A stretch of 64,000 bases of DNA from Epiperipatus broadwayi. Lineage: Eukaryota > Onychophora > Udeonychophora > Euonychophora > Peripatidae. Shown piece after piece: positions 1 to 11,741 of this stretch. Each line of letters starts with the position of its first letter. Positions within the stretch are counted from its first letter, which is position 1. The stretch is taken from NCBI GenBank assembly GCA_028023455.1, contig JAQFVV010012497.1, forward strand, positions 4,092,001-4,156,000. The letters run 5' to 3'. The notes under the pieces are model-generated. The model was given only the letters and a program-made list of their open reading frames with translations, made no database searches and was not told where the DNA came from. Both the position numbers and the translations under genes were made by a program.

Positions 1-820
1 ATTTTACATATATTCAACTATTCTTTCAAATCAACAATGAACAACTAGAATATTTTCAAGATTCTTCAAATAAAACATTTACTAAATAAACATAAATAAG
101 ATTATAAATTCTTATAAAGTCATCAATATAGAATATTTTTAATAAATTCTAAAAGATTTTATATTATTCTATAAAAGCTTTTATTCTTATGTGGTATTTA
201 CAAAAACATCATATTCTTAATATAATCGCAATATTAGATAAATCTTAAAACTGGCATTATATAATTTTTATAATTAGCAATAATAAGATCTATAATAATA
301 TATTATTGTTAACCATGTGCAGTAATATAATGATATAATTAATTTTTATAACTCATGTGTGCGAATACGAAGATTCAAAACACTCTGACACATGAAACAA
401 AAAAACTCTTGAGACAATATGAATTCCAAAAACATTAACAAGTTTATTATTTAACAACATATTTAAATTTACAAAAGTATAAATTTATAAAATTTAATAC
501 ATTTATAAAATAAAAGAAAAATTCAGGCAATTAAAATATTTACATAAGAGATACTATGCTAAAATGAAAATTTAACATAGAAAATTATCCTTAAGATACT
601 AAGTATACCATTTATATACTAACAAAGTATTTATCTTTACTTTCCAGATATATTTTAATATTCTAATACAAAAGTAAATAAAGAAAACTATTGATAATGA
701 AATAACTTCCTTCATAAATTTATGTTATTTGCTATAAAACACTTAAAATAACCCTATGTGTAGTGAAAGTTATTGAACAGTCAATATGAGCATGGTTATG
801 AAATAGACATTATTCATTAA
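1..820. other. AT-rich DNA without recognised feature
   Basis: No coding, RNA or repeat signature was recognised here. The only open frames are short and of AT-rich composition. It is probably intron or 5' flank of the HSPA12-like gene. Confidence 0.5.
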
Positions 821-821
821 C

Positions 822-1100
822 TGAGATTTAAATTATACTTGGGTAAGAATAATCTTTAGTTTAACAATTGATTACTAATAATCATTAACATATTTACATG
901 AAGTAGTTTGTGCTAAAGTTGTGAGTGCAGAAAGTTTGATACCTATAAATCAAACTGTAGTAATTTTCTAGCTATAATTACTGAAGAAATTATAAAGATA
1001 TATATATGTAAAAGATTATGATATGGACCAACTGGTGAATGCTGATTCTGCATGAAATGTGCATGTTGAGGAGTTGTTTGTTTGAGACATCTTTGCTATA
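822..1100. repeat. Interspersed foldback-type repeat, family Q
   Basis: It shares the order of motifs seen at 19.2, 23.2, 27.1, 46, 46.7 and 51.4 kb: an 'ataatctttagtttaa' block, then 'gttgtgagtgcagaaagtt', 'aaatcaaactgtag', and at the end a 'gcatgaaatgtgcat' block. The other end of the element carries the complementary pattern in related copies. It is degenerate and has no open frame. A DNA-transposon-derived (MITE) origin is inferred from the palindromic copies elsewhere. Confidence 0.5.
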
Positions 1101-2310
1101 TGTTTCAGGAATATGGATGGAATGAAAGTTTGTTGTATATTTAAAAATAAATATATGTAGTTTAAATATATCTAAAAATTGTAAATGAAGTTAAATTATA
1201 ACTTATTATATCTTAATCATTTAAAAAATGATGTGGGTATTTCAAAATAAATCCAGGATGAGAGAAGTTAGTTTAACCTCTGTGCTGATGGATGATTATG
1301 ATATGATACAACTAAAATGGAAGATAAACCGATAAAATAAAAAAAACTTGAATATATATATATATATTATTACAATTTGATTTACAAGTGACAATTCGAT
1401 GTAGAATATACCATGATATCATAAATAAACATTATATTTAAATATTATATTTAAAAGAAAATATTCAAAAAAATTAAAATGAATGTATATTTTTTAATTC
1501 ATGAAATCCGTTAACATAAAGGAAAAATCAGTTGAAACGTTTTATTCCTACTTCTTAAATTACATGTAAAATCCCATCAATATATATATCGATTATGCCA
1601 ATTTTTTATATGACCAACATAAAATAATTTTTAAAAATAAAAATAAGGTTCTTATTTTTCAAAAGTTGCACAAAATTTATTAATATTGTTAAACTAATAA
1701 GAATTGAATAATATTTGAAATAGTGGTCTATCTTTTCGGTTCAATTTTTTTTCATTTTTATAAAGTTCTATATATACATAAAACGCGCTCAAACATATAT
1801 GGGTTAATTGAGTTTTCTTTAAAAAAACAAAAATGTTTCCAAGAATGTTTTGAATATTTGGTAAAGTTAGTAAAAACAACCAGATGAATTGTTAACTTGA
1901 ATTTGTTTCATCATGCCTAAACATTCCTTCTTCACATCCAGGCATAAAGTCTCCTCATTAGTCACAGTACTCTTCATAAATTAAGTCTTCTCCCAGGGAA
2001 TAATAATACTACAAAGCTGGTCAGTGGGTTCCAGACATTTTGAACAATTTTGACATTTATATTGCTTTTAAACAGATTTATTGTTCTGTTAAAAAAGATG
2101 TTTTTAAAAATATAATGACAACACTAATATTTTAACCATTTGATTTATTAAAAAATTGATTAGAATTTAAATAATATAGCTTACTATATTTTATATTGTT
2201 TAATTATTTTATGTAAGCTCCCAAGTTTTTGTTGTAGTTTTAGGATAGAGTCAGTAAATATAAAATTTTAAGTCTTAAAATGTGTGTATAATTAAAAAAA
2301 AATTAGAGTA
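1101..2310. other. AT-rich DNA without recognised feature
   Basis: There is no recognisable gene or RNA. It contains a short (TA)n tract near 1353-1368. The open frame around 1700-1880 on the - strand is only low-complexity residues and is not credited. Confidence 0.45.
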
Positions 2311-2312
2311 TT

Positions 2313-2430
2313 TAGTTGCTTGAGAATTCACATGAATATACATATGAAGTTCGAGTACCGAAAATGATGGAACTGAATTCGATACGTGAAACTTCAATGC
2401 TAGAGTCTAGTGCTACACCGCATGGAGCAA
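2313..2430 (+). repeat. Interspersed repeat, family D
   Basis: The block 'aagttcgagtaccgaaaatg...tagagtct' aligns by eye with the copy at 5.83 kb ('aagtttgagcactagaagtg...tagagtct'). More distant copies lie at 11.63, 18.2, 20.45, 21.73, 21.83 and 50.5 kb. The 71-codon open frame at 2316-2531 falls on this repeat and is therefore not treated as a gene. Confidence 0.45.
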
Positions 2431-2531
2431 TATATTTATTTATTTGTGATTATACAAATATCTCAGAGACAAATGCTGAAGGAAAAGTCGTAAAACATTA
2501 TATATATGGTGCAAATTTTTTTTGTTGTTAA

Positions 2532-5200
2532 AAATAAAATAAATCTATTTTTTAAAAAAAATCTACTTTGTATATACATAGTTACAAAAAAAGTTTGCAA
2601 ATATTATTTGATTTTTATTATCTTTTAATTTATAATTCGATAATTCTTTACTTCTTTTCTTATTTAAATAGAATTATTTTTTACTTTATAAAAATCATTG
2701 CATTGATTCACAAATTATTGATCTAATATGTAGATTATTATAATGTAACATTTACTAAGTATAGATCATCAAAATAGTAACTAACGAAAGAAGAAATAGA
2801 AAAATGAATGAGTGATATGAATAACAAAAGTTTTACAAGAAGGTAAATAAAATGATAAAGGAACAGGAATTTAAGGCATCAGACAATATTGATGGATATT
2901 TTTAACTGTAATGGAATCTTTGCAACTAGTACATTTAAAAAGCAAACGTATATCTAACTCTGTAGAGAAAGTTTTATATTTGTTTCTGAAGGTCTGCTTT
3001 GGAATTATCATTTGAAGTATGAACGCTTTGAACAGCAACAATTAAATGATAATAGTGAAATTAGGAATAGAATACACACAAATACATAAATATTGTCATG
3101 GTTAAAAGAATGAAGGAAGAGTTTTTCAGTACTAAAATTACAAAGTTAGGAACTCTGCATATAGTGGAAATGCTTTAATAATAAGTCAGTTTCTCAAGAT
3201 CCCTTATAAATATTAAAAAGTCAACAATAGATTGATATTAAGCAAAGTGTACTAATGTGCCCTACTGTTGGAATGATGATATGTCTACATGCCAATGCCA
3301 ATTTTTGATAGTGATATAAACATTAGAGTACTTCTGTAGTGAATTGGAATGTGTTATTATGAAAACAAAATAAATATAATAAGCAAATTCATAGTAGTTT
3401 GTTTGTAAAGAGTAAATGATGTAAGCAGGAAATTTGAACTTGGTATCTCAAATAGCACAAAGATTTTCTATAGGCTTCTTTCCAATTCTCCTAAAAATTT
3501 ATAATTGAATCAAACAACTCAATTGTCTTTGAGATGCCAGTGTATTGAATTCATTATCATCAGACAGAATCTTGAGAGAATTACCTGTAGCATTTATGCA
3601 GTATTGGCACATCTAATGAAGATATATTTCTACATAGTAATCCAGTCACATAAAAAATGGAATTGGGAAATATTTACAATGGTGAATGGAAACTTTGGGT
3701 AGTTTAGTATGATAATAATAATGATAGCTAGAAAGTGTTTAATATTCTGGATTAATTCCAAGATTAAGAAAATAATCCATCACTTTGGTATATGGCGTAA
3801 TGGCAAGTGATCATAAATTCAAGGATAGATTTCTGCATTAAATTCCTGGCAGAGTTTAGTTAATTGATTAGAACTTTGTGAATCTGTCATTTGACTACCT
3901 AAGTGATTAAATATATCATTGTTAGTTTTATGGTAAATAGAAAACAAATATTTATAAGAAATATTGAGGATATTTTAACATGAAATAATTTTAGAAATTA
4001 TAAAGACTTATTTATTATCGATATGCTATAAAAAACAAACACAATAGGAAATATTGAATACTAATAAAATATTTCAGAAAATAGATAAATATAGGCAGTA
4101 TAATGATATTTTAGCTAAGTGACAAGATTTTACCAAAATCTAAAATTGAATTGACTGAAATTGCAGAAAATCATCAAGGTGAACAAAAGCTAATATAGAA
4201 TCAGCAATCAAAACTCTTGATTCTAACTTTTCTTTTTTGAGACTTATATCTCTGGCTCCAATCTCTGAGTTCATAATATGTTGGTAGTATTAGTAAATGT
4301 AATGTTAATCAATTATAGTACTAAATATTTATGTAAAGTTCAAGATTCAAGCTCCAAAAGTTACTCTTATTATTTGATTGTCCTCTAACCATGCCATTAG
4401 ATAATAGATTTAACAATTAAAAATAAGCCAATCATTGTTGCACTTTGTGTTTATATAGAGAGAGATGTTAAAAACCTTCTGACCAAAGGAATGAGTTTCT
4501 AATCAATGAAGAAATATAACTTCTAGCAGGAGCATATAGATTTAGCAATAAAAGATAGTCTGTGTATACTTTTGAAAACTAAATTGGATTTCTTAGATAT
4601 GGAAGCATAAAGAAAATAAAAAAAAGTTATTCTAGAACTTTGTGTGCTGATTCTTATGAGCTTTTATAACATGGTTCCATATGACACAAGATTTCGTGAT
4701 CACACGATTGCTATGTTGAATGAGAGTTAGTTGTATTTTGTACCTTATATTAAAATATAAATGTATTATTTATAGTATTATTTAATTTTTACAACTTTCA
4801 TTAAATTTATTAACATGGTGTCAAACTCTGCATGTTTTTTCCTGAATCTGCCTCCAATGATCAGGATTCCTTCATGATTTTACCTCCACAGCCTTCGAAA
4901 AAATTGAAAAGTAATTTAGAAAATCAAAACTATAAGATGCAAAGAAGTAATTCTTTTATTTTTATTTATTAATAATGTGTAATGTATTATTTTAATATAT
5001 TATGTTTATTGAATGATATACTTATTAACTGAATCATCTTACAATACCTGATATAAAATGTATAAAACTTTTCATATATATATAATTATCCATAATTTGC
5101 TATATGTAATTTTTATACAATTTGATTTCATAGACATATAAAAGTTAAATATATTAATTTATACTTATGTACATAATATATAGATGTATCATGCATTTAA
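2532..5200. other. AT-rich DNA without recognised feature
   Basis: No gene, RNA or clearly repeated family was recognised. The 65-codon frame near 3505 has no domain signature. Confidence 0.4.
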
Positions 5201-5206
5201 ATCTAA

Positions 5207-5490
5207 GGTATTATATGTGATAATATGTTGAACTATTTCCATCATTTGTCATTAAGTGTTGAATGTATAGAAAATTTTAAATTTTATTTCAACTTTTCAA
5301 ATATAAATAACTTTGTTAGTAATAACATACAAATAGACCTGTGTTGTCTATTTGTGTATTATTACTAATAAAATTGTTTGTATTTGAATATTTGAAAAGT
5401 TTAAAAAAGTTTAAAATTTTCTATACATAAACGTTTAATGTTAGGTAATGGAAATAGTCCAACATATTATCACATTTAATATACTATCAT
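5207..5490. repeat. Palindromic MITE (family P), compact copy
   Basis: The left arm (from about 5215, 'tgataatatgttgaactatt') is the near-perfect reverse complement of the right arm ending near 5475 ('aatagtccaacatattatca'). The arms are about 130 bp each and meet near 5340 with almost no spacer. The same arms occur at 43698-44215, where about 200 bp of tRNA-like DNA separates them. There is no coding capacity. Long terminal inverted repeats with no internal gene suggest a foldback or MITE element. Confidence 0.75.
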
Positions 5491-5821
5491 TTCAAACCTT
5501 CAGGTGAATAATTATACGTATATATATTGGTTATCAGAAACTTATAATGACTGACTTAGAAAGATAAAGCATTTTACATCAATAATTAATAATCATAGTT
5601 GAAGAAATAGTTAATTTATTTGAAATTATAATAAAAGAGTAAAATAATTTAAAGATAAGAAAGGAGTTTACACATGTAGAACAATCTCATTAAAATTAAA
5701 AATAGCAATGAAATTAAAATTCAATGGAATTTAATTAAAATTGGTAAGAATGTTTAGAAGATCTTAGTATCAATATATAAAACTCTGGCATTTGATTGGA
5801 TAATTATAAAAATAATGATGG

Positions 5822-5935
5822 TTTATTGTTTGGAAGTTCATAAGAAGTTTGAGCACTAGAAGTGATAGAATTGACCTGTTCTCCATGGGCCTTTAGCTCT
5901 AGAGTCTGCCACTTTATCCCTGTTCTAAATAATGA
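5822..5935 (+). repeat. Interspersed repeat, family D
   Basis: This is the clearest copy of the 'gttcataagaagtttgagc' repeat. It is followed by a 'ctagaagtgatagaattg' block, a 'tccatgggc' block and 'tagagtctgcca'. It is non-coding. Copies on both strands occur through the window. Confidence 0.5.
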
Positions 5936-8480
5936 AAGGAAACAAATCATTGTAAGATCTCAAAAGGTGGGTTTTCTAAGGCATTCATTTTTTATTTAAT
6001 AGGATATATATAGAAAAAGATGGAGCATGGTACCTTTTTTTTAAAAGATGATATAGATATTTGGGGAGATTATATCTTGATAGTTTTGTTTAAATTATGG
6101 AGAATTTTTTCACAAGAAATGCCATTGAAAAGAGTGTGCAAATTTTATTTGTTTCAATAGATGCTTTTATGTTCTGATTTAATTGTTTTAAAGGTTGGCA
6201 TAGCAGGAAGAATGTAATATTTTTCATTTATTTAAACATTTTTATTTGGAAGTTAATTTGGGAATCTTTTAGCCTTCTAGCTGCTATCTATGCTCATCAC
6301 TAAGATAAATTATCCAAGGTACTATGAGATGCAATGCAAAAGTGAAAATAAAACAAAAAGATTTTTTTGAATGTAGTATGATTGAATAACAATTACTAAG
6401 TCAGTTTGTTGTAGTATAGAATATTTATATTCTTTCATAAAATATAATTAAAAATTGTTACAAAAATGCATAAAAAATTGTTTACTACTTCAAAGTTTGA
6501 GAAAAGTTTGAGTTTGATTTAGACTAATTCATGAATTTTGAGTTCTAGAGTCCATACCATTGTATCACACAAAGCACAAAAATATATAATTTATGCTAAC
6601 AGAATAAAAAGTAATTAAATAATTTTTGAATAAATGCTGAGAAAAATTACACAATTGAATATTATTTTTATCTATTATTGAATTTAAAATTTCTAAAATA
6701 TAAATCTCTACCATTTTATAAAAAATATTTACTAGTTGTTTTTTTTTTTTTATATTTAATATACCTTTTAAATAGTGAGAATACAATGCATGCATATACT
6801 TTAGAATATTATATATAGAGCTCACAAATAAACTCTTAACAAGCTTTGACTTGAATTCTTTGTAATTTTATTTTTTGCTATTAAGGCTTTGGTGATTTTA
6901 TATTACTAAAGTTATTAATATATGTTGTATCTGAACTTGGTTCAGTCCCATATGGCTATTTAAGTTAGATAGCTGGATTGAAAGACATATGGCTGTCTGA
7001 AAATTTCAGATTTTCTACTTAATAGTTAGTTATCCATTAGATAAAGTGCTGGGCTTGTTCTGGTATTTTTTAATCTAATTCTTGAATATCCTAGCACCTC
7101 ACTGAGGAAGCCAGTAGAAGAAACCAGTCTGGGATTGGGGTATTCTGCAAAGCTTGATAAGAGCTTATTTGTGAGCTCTAACATTTGTATTACAAACTTG
7201 TTAAATTAGGTCATGTGATATATGACTTGATTTCTTTGTAACTTTAGAATATTTATATAAACTTAATTTACGAATATCTATTTTTCAGACAGCAGTTTAT
7301 TTCATGCAATAATATTAAGATAAATACACAAATTGACCTAAAATCACTTACTTACTAGATTAAAAATTATACTTTCTTCCAACTCCAGATGCAGACTTTA
7401 AATCCTGTGAAAGATCAAATATATATTTACTAAACTATAAATCCACATATGAATTTGTTAATTTTACCGAACTACTTCACACCATTTATACACACATCTT
7501 ATGTCTTAAATTATATCCACAAGAATGTGGATAATTATGAATTATTATAATATTAATATTTATAATTACTAAAGCAGGCTTTTGATCCAGTACATTTTTG
7601 GTTAGCCTTGACAGAGATGTAATGCATCAAAAGCTACTAATGCCATAATAATTATTAACTGTTAACATTCTCTTTTAAAATATAATTTTACTATGGATTA
7701 AGTATTTTTGTTTTGTTCTCGTATCTCTATAAATTATTTCTAATCATACATTTTTATTTTAAATACATAGTTGTGGATCTATTTCAATTAAAATACATAT
7801 TAAAAGCTAGTTATATATGTTTTCCAATGTTTACAATTAGAATTAGCTCTACTATTGGGACAACTATTAGAGAATATACTTCAGCAAGAAACAAAATACT
7901 TGTTAAGTATCACAGTTTTATATAAATTAGTTATTTTTAAAAAAGATAATCAAAAATTAATTGTTATTTATTATTGAAATTTAAATACATATTAAGTTTT
8001 ATACTTTTTACTTTTTCTACAAAGCATCTATTCTTAAAAGTTAAAGTAGGCAATTTGGGAGGGAAGGAGAGCGGAATTAAAATCAAACTAAATTTCATTT
8101 GGATTTTTAAAGATTGATAGATGTATTTAATAGGCTTTAATATTTATTCTGATTTAGGGTTAGTGTTGTTGGGCGTGACACAGCTGATGATGTCATAGCT
8201 AACAATTCAAAATTTGGCTTTTATATATCTTTCATCTTAGTTAAATAATGAGATAATTTAATTCCAAGTGCTGAAAGCTAAGATAAGAAAAGCTTTAGTA
8301 TAGACAAATCTTAAATTGAGCTAAGTGCTTTCGATATCTTGGTTATGATATCATATTCATAGTAATGAGATAATAAAGAATGCTTAGATGCACTCTTTTA
8401 TAAAATTACATATAATGTATATATAGTAATTTCTAACTCAAAAAAATATTGAATACCATTTGTATATTTATTAAGTGTAG
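5936..8480. other. AT-rich DNA, one possible degenerate PLE tail motif
   Basis: No gene was recognised. Around 7098-7130 the text 'cactgaggaagccagtag' followed by 'aagaaacc' loosely resembles the CUGANGA...GAAAC layout found 3' of GIY-YIG Penelope-like elements. No PLE coding remnant was seen nearby, so it is only a note. Open frames at 6565-6825 (-) and 7713-7925 (+) are low-complexity. Confidence 0.35.
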
Positions 8481-8500
8481 TTTGTTTACATAGACAAAAT

Positions 8501-8603
8501 ATAGCCGAGAGGTCATCGCACCCGTCTTGCAAGCAAGTAGTTGGTTGCAGACGGGTGTGGGTTCACATCCCGGCTGATGCTATGACATATGAGAAAAAAA
8601 AGT
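8501..8603 (+). repeat. tRNA-derived SINE with expanded anticodon arm
   Basis: It starts with an A-box-like 'tagccgagaggtc', has a B-box-like 'gggttcacatccc', and ends 'atgctatgacatatgag' plus an A-rich tail. The same layout occurs at 10108-10203. The part that should be the anticodon arm is enlarged: 'cacccgtct-tgcaa' can pair with 'ttgca-gacgggtg' across a loop of about 12 nt. It is therefore not a functional tRNA. RNA polymerase III promotion is inferred from the boxes. Confidence 0.7.
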
Positions 8604-8838
8604 GTAAAACTAATGGAAAGAATTAAGGTGGCCAAGCCTAATTGATGAGTCATTTAATTAAAATGCATACTAGGAACCATTTACTTATTTTTTTTATATT
8701 AATATTTACAAACATGCATTTAATGATAGAAATAATTTATAAAGATATAGAAATTTTGCTTGCAATTTATTATAGGTATATTTAAATTTTTTATAATTAA
8801 GGGTTTATAGTTACGTTAATTAAATATTTGATAAATCA

Positions 8839-8854
8839 TTACTATCAATATAAT
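8839..8854 (+). repeat. Left direct repeat flanking multimer element (probable TSD)
   Basis: TTACTATCAATATAAT, 16 bp, is identical to 9777-9792 on the other side of the element. Confidence 0.8.
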
Positions 8855-9776
8855 CACATTCATATCGGCCTTTTCAAACCAAATTGTGCAAACGCTTTTT
8901 GCGAGTGTTAAATAACAAATGAATACCCTCTGACCCATACAAGATATAGAATTTATGCAGCAATAAAAGGAATCCCTTATTACTACGACTCAAATATTTA
9001 TATATGAGCAAATCTGAAGTACTGGCACAGAAGGTGTGACTATAGATCAGTCACTTTGAATTACTATATATAACCTATGAATGAATGACGCCGATGAAAT
9101 TTACTAGAATTTACTGAACGTCATTCCAACTGAAATTAATCATATATATAAATCAGCATTTATTTTTTATAGCGTCTGTATACAATTGTAATCACATTCA
9201 TATCGGCCTTTTCAAACCAAATTATGCCAGTACTTCAGATTTGCTCATATATAAATATTTGAGTCGTAGTAATAAGGGATTCCTTTTATTGCTGCATAAA
9301 TTCTATATCTTGTATGGGTCAGAGGGTATTCATTTGTTATTTAACACTCGCAAAAAGCGTTTGCACAATTTGGTTTGAAAAGGCCGATATGAATGTGATT
9401 ACAATTGTATACAGACGCTATAAAAAATAAATGCTGATTTATATATATGATTAATTTCAGTTGGAATGACGTTCAGTAAATTCTAGTAAATTTCATCGGC
9501 GTCATTCATTCATAGGTTATATATAGTAATTCAAAGTGACTGTTCTATAGTCACACCTTCTGTGCCAGTACTTCAGATTTGTTCATATATAAATATTTGA
9601 GTCGTAGTAATAAGGGATTCCTTTTATTGCTGCATAAATTCTATATCTTGTATGGGTTAGAGGGTATTCATTTGTTATTTAACACTCGCAAAAAGCGTTT
9701 GCACAATTTGGTTTGAAAAGGCCGATATGAATGTGATTACAATTGTATACAGACGCTATAAAAAATAAATGCTGAT
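8855..9776. mobile_element. Multimeric 338-bp repeat with internal inversion
   Basis: The unit begins 'cacattcatatcggcc' at 8855 and begins again at 9193, so one full unit is 338 bp. After about 30 bp of the second unit the sequence switches strand near 9223. It then reads as reverse complement: a partial unit (about 9224-9401), a complete unit (about 9402-9739) and the start of a third, ending 'aaataaatgctgat'. The copies are nearly identical, so the insertion is young. Each unit contains a 'gaatgacg...cgtcattc' hairpin and a 'gtgact...agtcac' hairpin. There is no reading frame. Perfect 16-bp direct repeats flank the whole block. Head-to-tail multimers with long target duplications suggest retrotransposition of a circular or concatemeric RNA (retrozyme-like), but no ribozyme core was found in the unit. 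Confidence 0.75.
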
Positions 9777-9792
9777 TTACTATCAATATAAT
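9777..9792 (+). repeat. Right direct repeat flanking multimer element (probable TSD)
   Basis: Perfect 16-bp match to 8839-8854. Confidence 0.8.
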
Positions 9793-10107
9793 AAGTATTG
9801 TTATTGTCCTATTTTAAAAATATTTTTGCATATATTGAGTAATAGAACATGAAATACCAAAGAACAAATTTGGTTAAGAAAATTTAAGAATAATTGTAAA
9901 AGTACTTCTGTGTATATGTTTTATTATTGGTCTGAAGACAGATTGATATTATTAGGCAAAAAGGTGATGCAGTTAAATTGTAACCCTTGATTATCATTGC
10001 TTGTTACTTCATTACTGTAATTTATTCTAGTTATCTCAGAATTAGTGCTGCAATATAAAATAATAAAAGCCTTTACATTTTTCAAAATTATTATCTTTTA
10101 TGTTTAA

Positions 10108-10203
10108 AATGGTCGAGAGGTCAGCACAACTGCCTTACAAGCAGTTGTCCCTGGTTAGCGGGTTCGCTTCCCAGCCGATGCTATGACACATGAAAAAAAG
10201 GGC
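10108..10203 (+). repeat. tRNA-derived SINE
   Basis: The A-box-like 'ggtcgagaggtc' is followed by an intact anticodon-like arm, 'caactgc' and 'gcagttg' around a 7-nt loop 'cttacaa' (apparent anticodon TAC). A B-box 'gggttcgcttccc' follows, then the SINE-specific 'atgctatgacacatg' and an A-run. It belongs to the same family as 8501-8603. The acceptor stem does not close and non-tRNA sequence follows, so it is a SINE head rather than a tRNA gene. Confidence 0.7.
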
Positions 10204-10860
10204 TTAGTTATATGTCTGGAATAAATTGAAACTTCTGGACACTTTTTTGTTTAACACACACACATATATACTCTTAAATCACTATCCAGGTAAATTATAG
10301 ACAGAACATGGTATTCAGACATCTTCATTAGTATGATTTTTTAAAGCTGTATATAAATAATCAATATTTTTTTAAATCTTTAATATAGATTTTAAATCCC
10401 TTCTGAGTGATACATCTTACTGTAGTTATTTCTATGAATTTTATCGTTATTGTTATGTATTATATATTCATGAACAAAAATTCTAACATTCTCTTCTATC
10501 TACTTTACACAAGGCAAATACAATATTTTGTTATTTCAAATTTCCAAAAACCAATTGCTAGTTTTCATAATCTAACAACGGTCATTTGCAGAGCTATTTT
10601 TACTAATTTAAAAAGAAAAAATGTTTAAACTGTTAAGTAAAAAACATTTAAATATTTATATAATTTGGAGAATAAAGTAAAAAAAGCAAAATTGTAAGAA
10701 ATCTTCAATAACTACAATTTGATCGACCTGATGAAAAATATTTATTCTTATTGTGTCTTCAATAGTTGCAGAGAGATTCTGTCGAGGATTTTATCTTGCA
10801 TAAACCTATTGGAGATTTATTTTATAAATATGAGTGTCTATTTATGTATTTCTATTAATT
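10204..10860. other. AT-rich DNA without recognised feature
   Basis: Nothing is recognised beyond a short (CA)n tract near 10255-10265. The open frame at 10407-10628 is AT-rich with no domain signature. Confidence 0.4.
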
Positions 10861-10864
10861 TATA

Positions 10865-11123
10865 TCTGAACATAACATCATCATCAACCATTATCAATCC
10901 ACTGCAGGATGAAGGTTTCTCCAAGTTCAATCCATCTTCTCCGATCTTTAAATTCTCTTCTTTAGCTTCTCTTCTCCACATTACCCCTGCACATTTACTT
11001 ATTTCATTCATCCATCTCACGTGTGGTCTCTTTCTGGGTCTTTTACAATCTCTTGGAATCCAGTTTAAGATTTCAATTGCCCATCTATTATCATCTCTTC
11101 TAGCAATATGTCCAGCCCAGTAT
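10865..11123 (-). pseudogene. LINE reverse transcriptase 3' end (C-terminal fragment)
   Basis: Read on the - strand from about 11123, one frame gives a WAGHIARRDDNRW motif, a Lys/Arg/Pro-rich stretch (KRPRKRPHVRWM), then residues around EISKCAG and REAKEE. This order is typical of the C-terminal tail of non-LTR retrotransposon polyproteins, which often turn up as uncharacterised or craniofacial-development-like predictions in animals. The 3' end runs into a (TGATGA)-type simple tail near 10875. Only this tail survives, as expected for a 5'-truncated insertion. A more decayed relative is at 27613-27845. Confidence 0.7.
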
Positions 11124-11620
11124 GAATGAGCTATTTATGCATACATATATATGAATTTATTTAGTGATTGTTTATTAATTTATTTTAAATGTTAATAAAA
11201 ATTAAAGTTTATTCAAATCATCTTTAATGTTATTTACCACAATAAAAAATGCTTTAATATATAAAACTGATTCATGATTTGTTCATTCTTTACAACTAAT
11301 TGTTTTTCGTTTAATGTTAATATAGAATACTATTACTGTATTGATGGGAGAAATTAATTATCTTCTATGGCATCTGATGAAAGGGATTAGGTCTTAAAAC
11401 GTATTTGATCTGCAATGTCAAATTGATTTTTTTAGGCTATACAGTGATGACTGTTTAAAAATTTTAATGTTATTTGTGTAGTTGAGTTTATATCAATATT
11501 TTGTTTACCTTTATTTATTTAAAGATTATATTTAGTACTTTATTAACTTTTTATAAAAATAAAAGTTTATTCAAATATTCATTTAGTATTATTTATTGAG
11601 ATAATTATTAAATGGTTTTA
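11124..11620. other. AT-rich DNA without recognised feature
   Basis: No gene, RNA or repeat signature was recognised. Confidence 0.4.
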
Positions 11621-11621
11621 T

Positions 11622-11720
11622 TACTTAGCAGTTTATAAGAAGTTTAAACACCAGAAGTGATAACTGTGTCATGATCCATGGAGTTTGAGTTCCTCTATAA
11701 AACCATGCATGACATTTTCT
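11622..11720 (+). repeat. Interspersed repeat, family D
   Basis: It contains 'gtttataagaagtttaaacaccagaagtgata', compressed here to its shared core, followed by 'catgatccatgga'. This is the same order of blocks as at 5.83 and 21.8 kb. It is non-coding. Confidence 0.4.
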
Positions 11721-11733
11721 GTAAGGAAGAATG

Positions 11734-11741
11734 ATTTAATG
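11734..11741 (+). repeat. 8-bp target-site duplication (left) of short hAT element
   Basis: ATTTAATG here matches 12212-12219 exactly. Confidence 0.85.

Noticed and set aside
2316-2531. 71-codon + frame as a small gene
   Set aside because: The first half coincides with the family D repeat found elsewhere, and no domain or splice support exists.
7098-7130. Fourth hammerhead-like motif
   Set aside because: Only a loose CUGAGGA...GAAAC resemblance with no stable stem II and no PLE coding sequence nearby.
8855-9192. Hammerhead core inside the 338-bp unit
   Set aside because: CCGATGA is present near a hairpin, but no CUGANGA / stem II / GAAA arrangement could be built on either strand.
8855-9776. 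CRISPR-like array
   Set aside because: The repeats are long 338-bp head-to-tail units with a strand inversion and no spacers, in a eukaryotic context.
8501-10203. Functional tRNA genes
   Set aside because: A/B-box-like arms are present but acceptor stems do not close and SINE-specific tails follow.
10719-11129. 136-codon + frame as a gene
   Set aside because: It overlaps the - strand LINE C-terminal fragment, whose motifs explain the open sequence; the + reading is a shadow.
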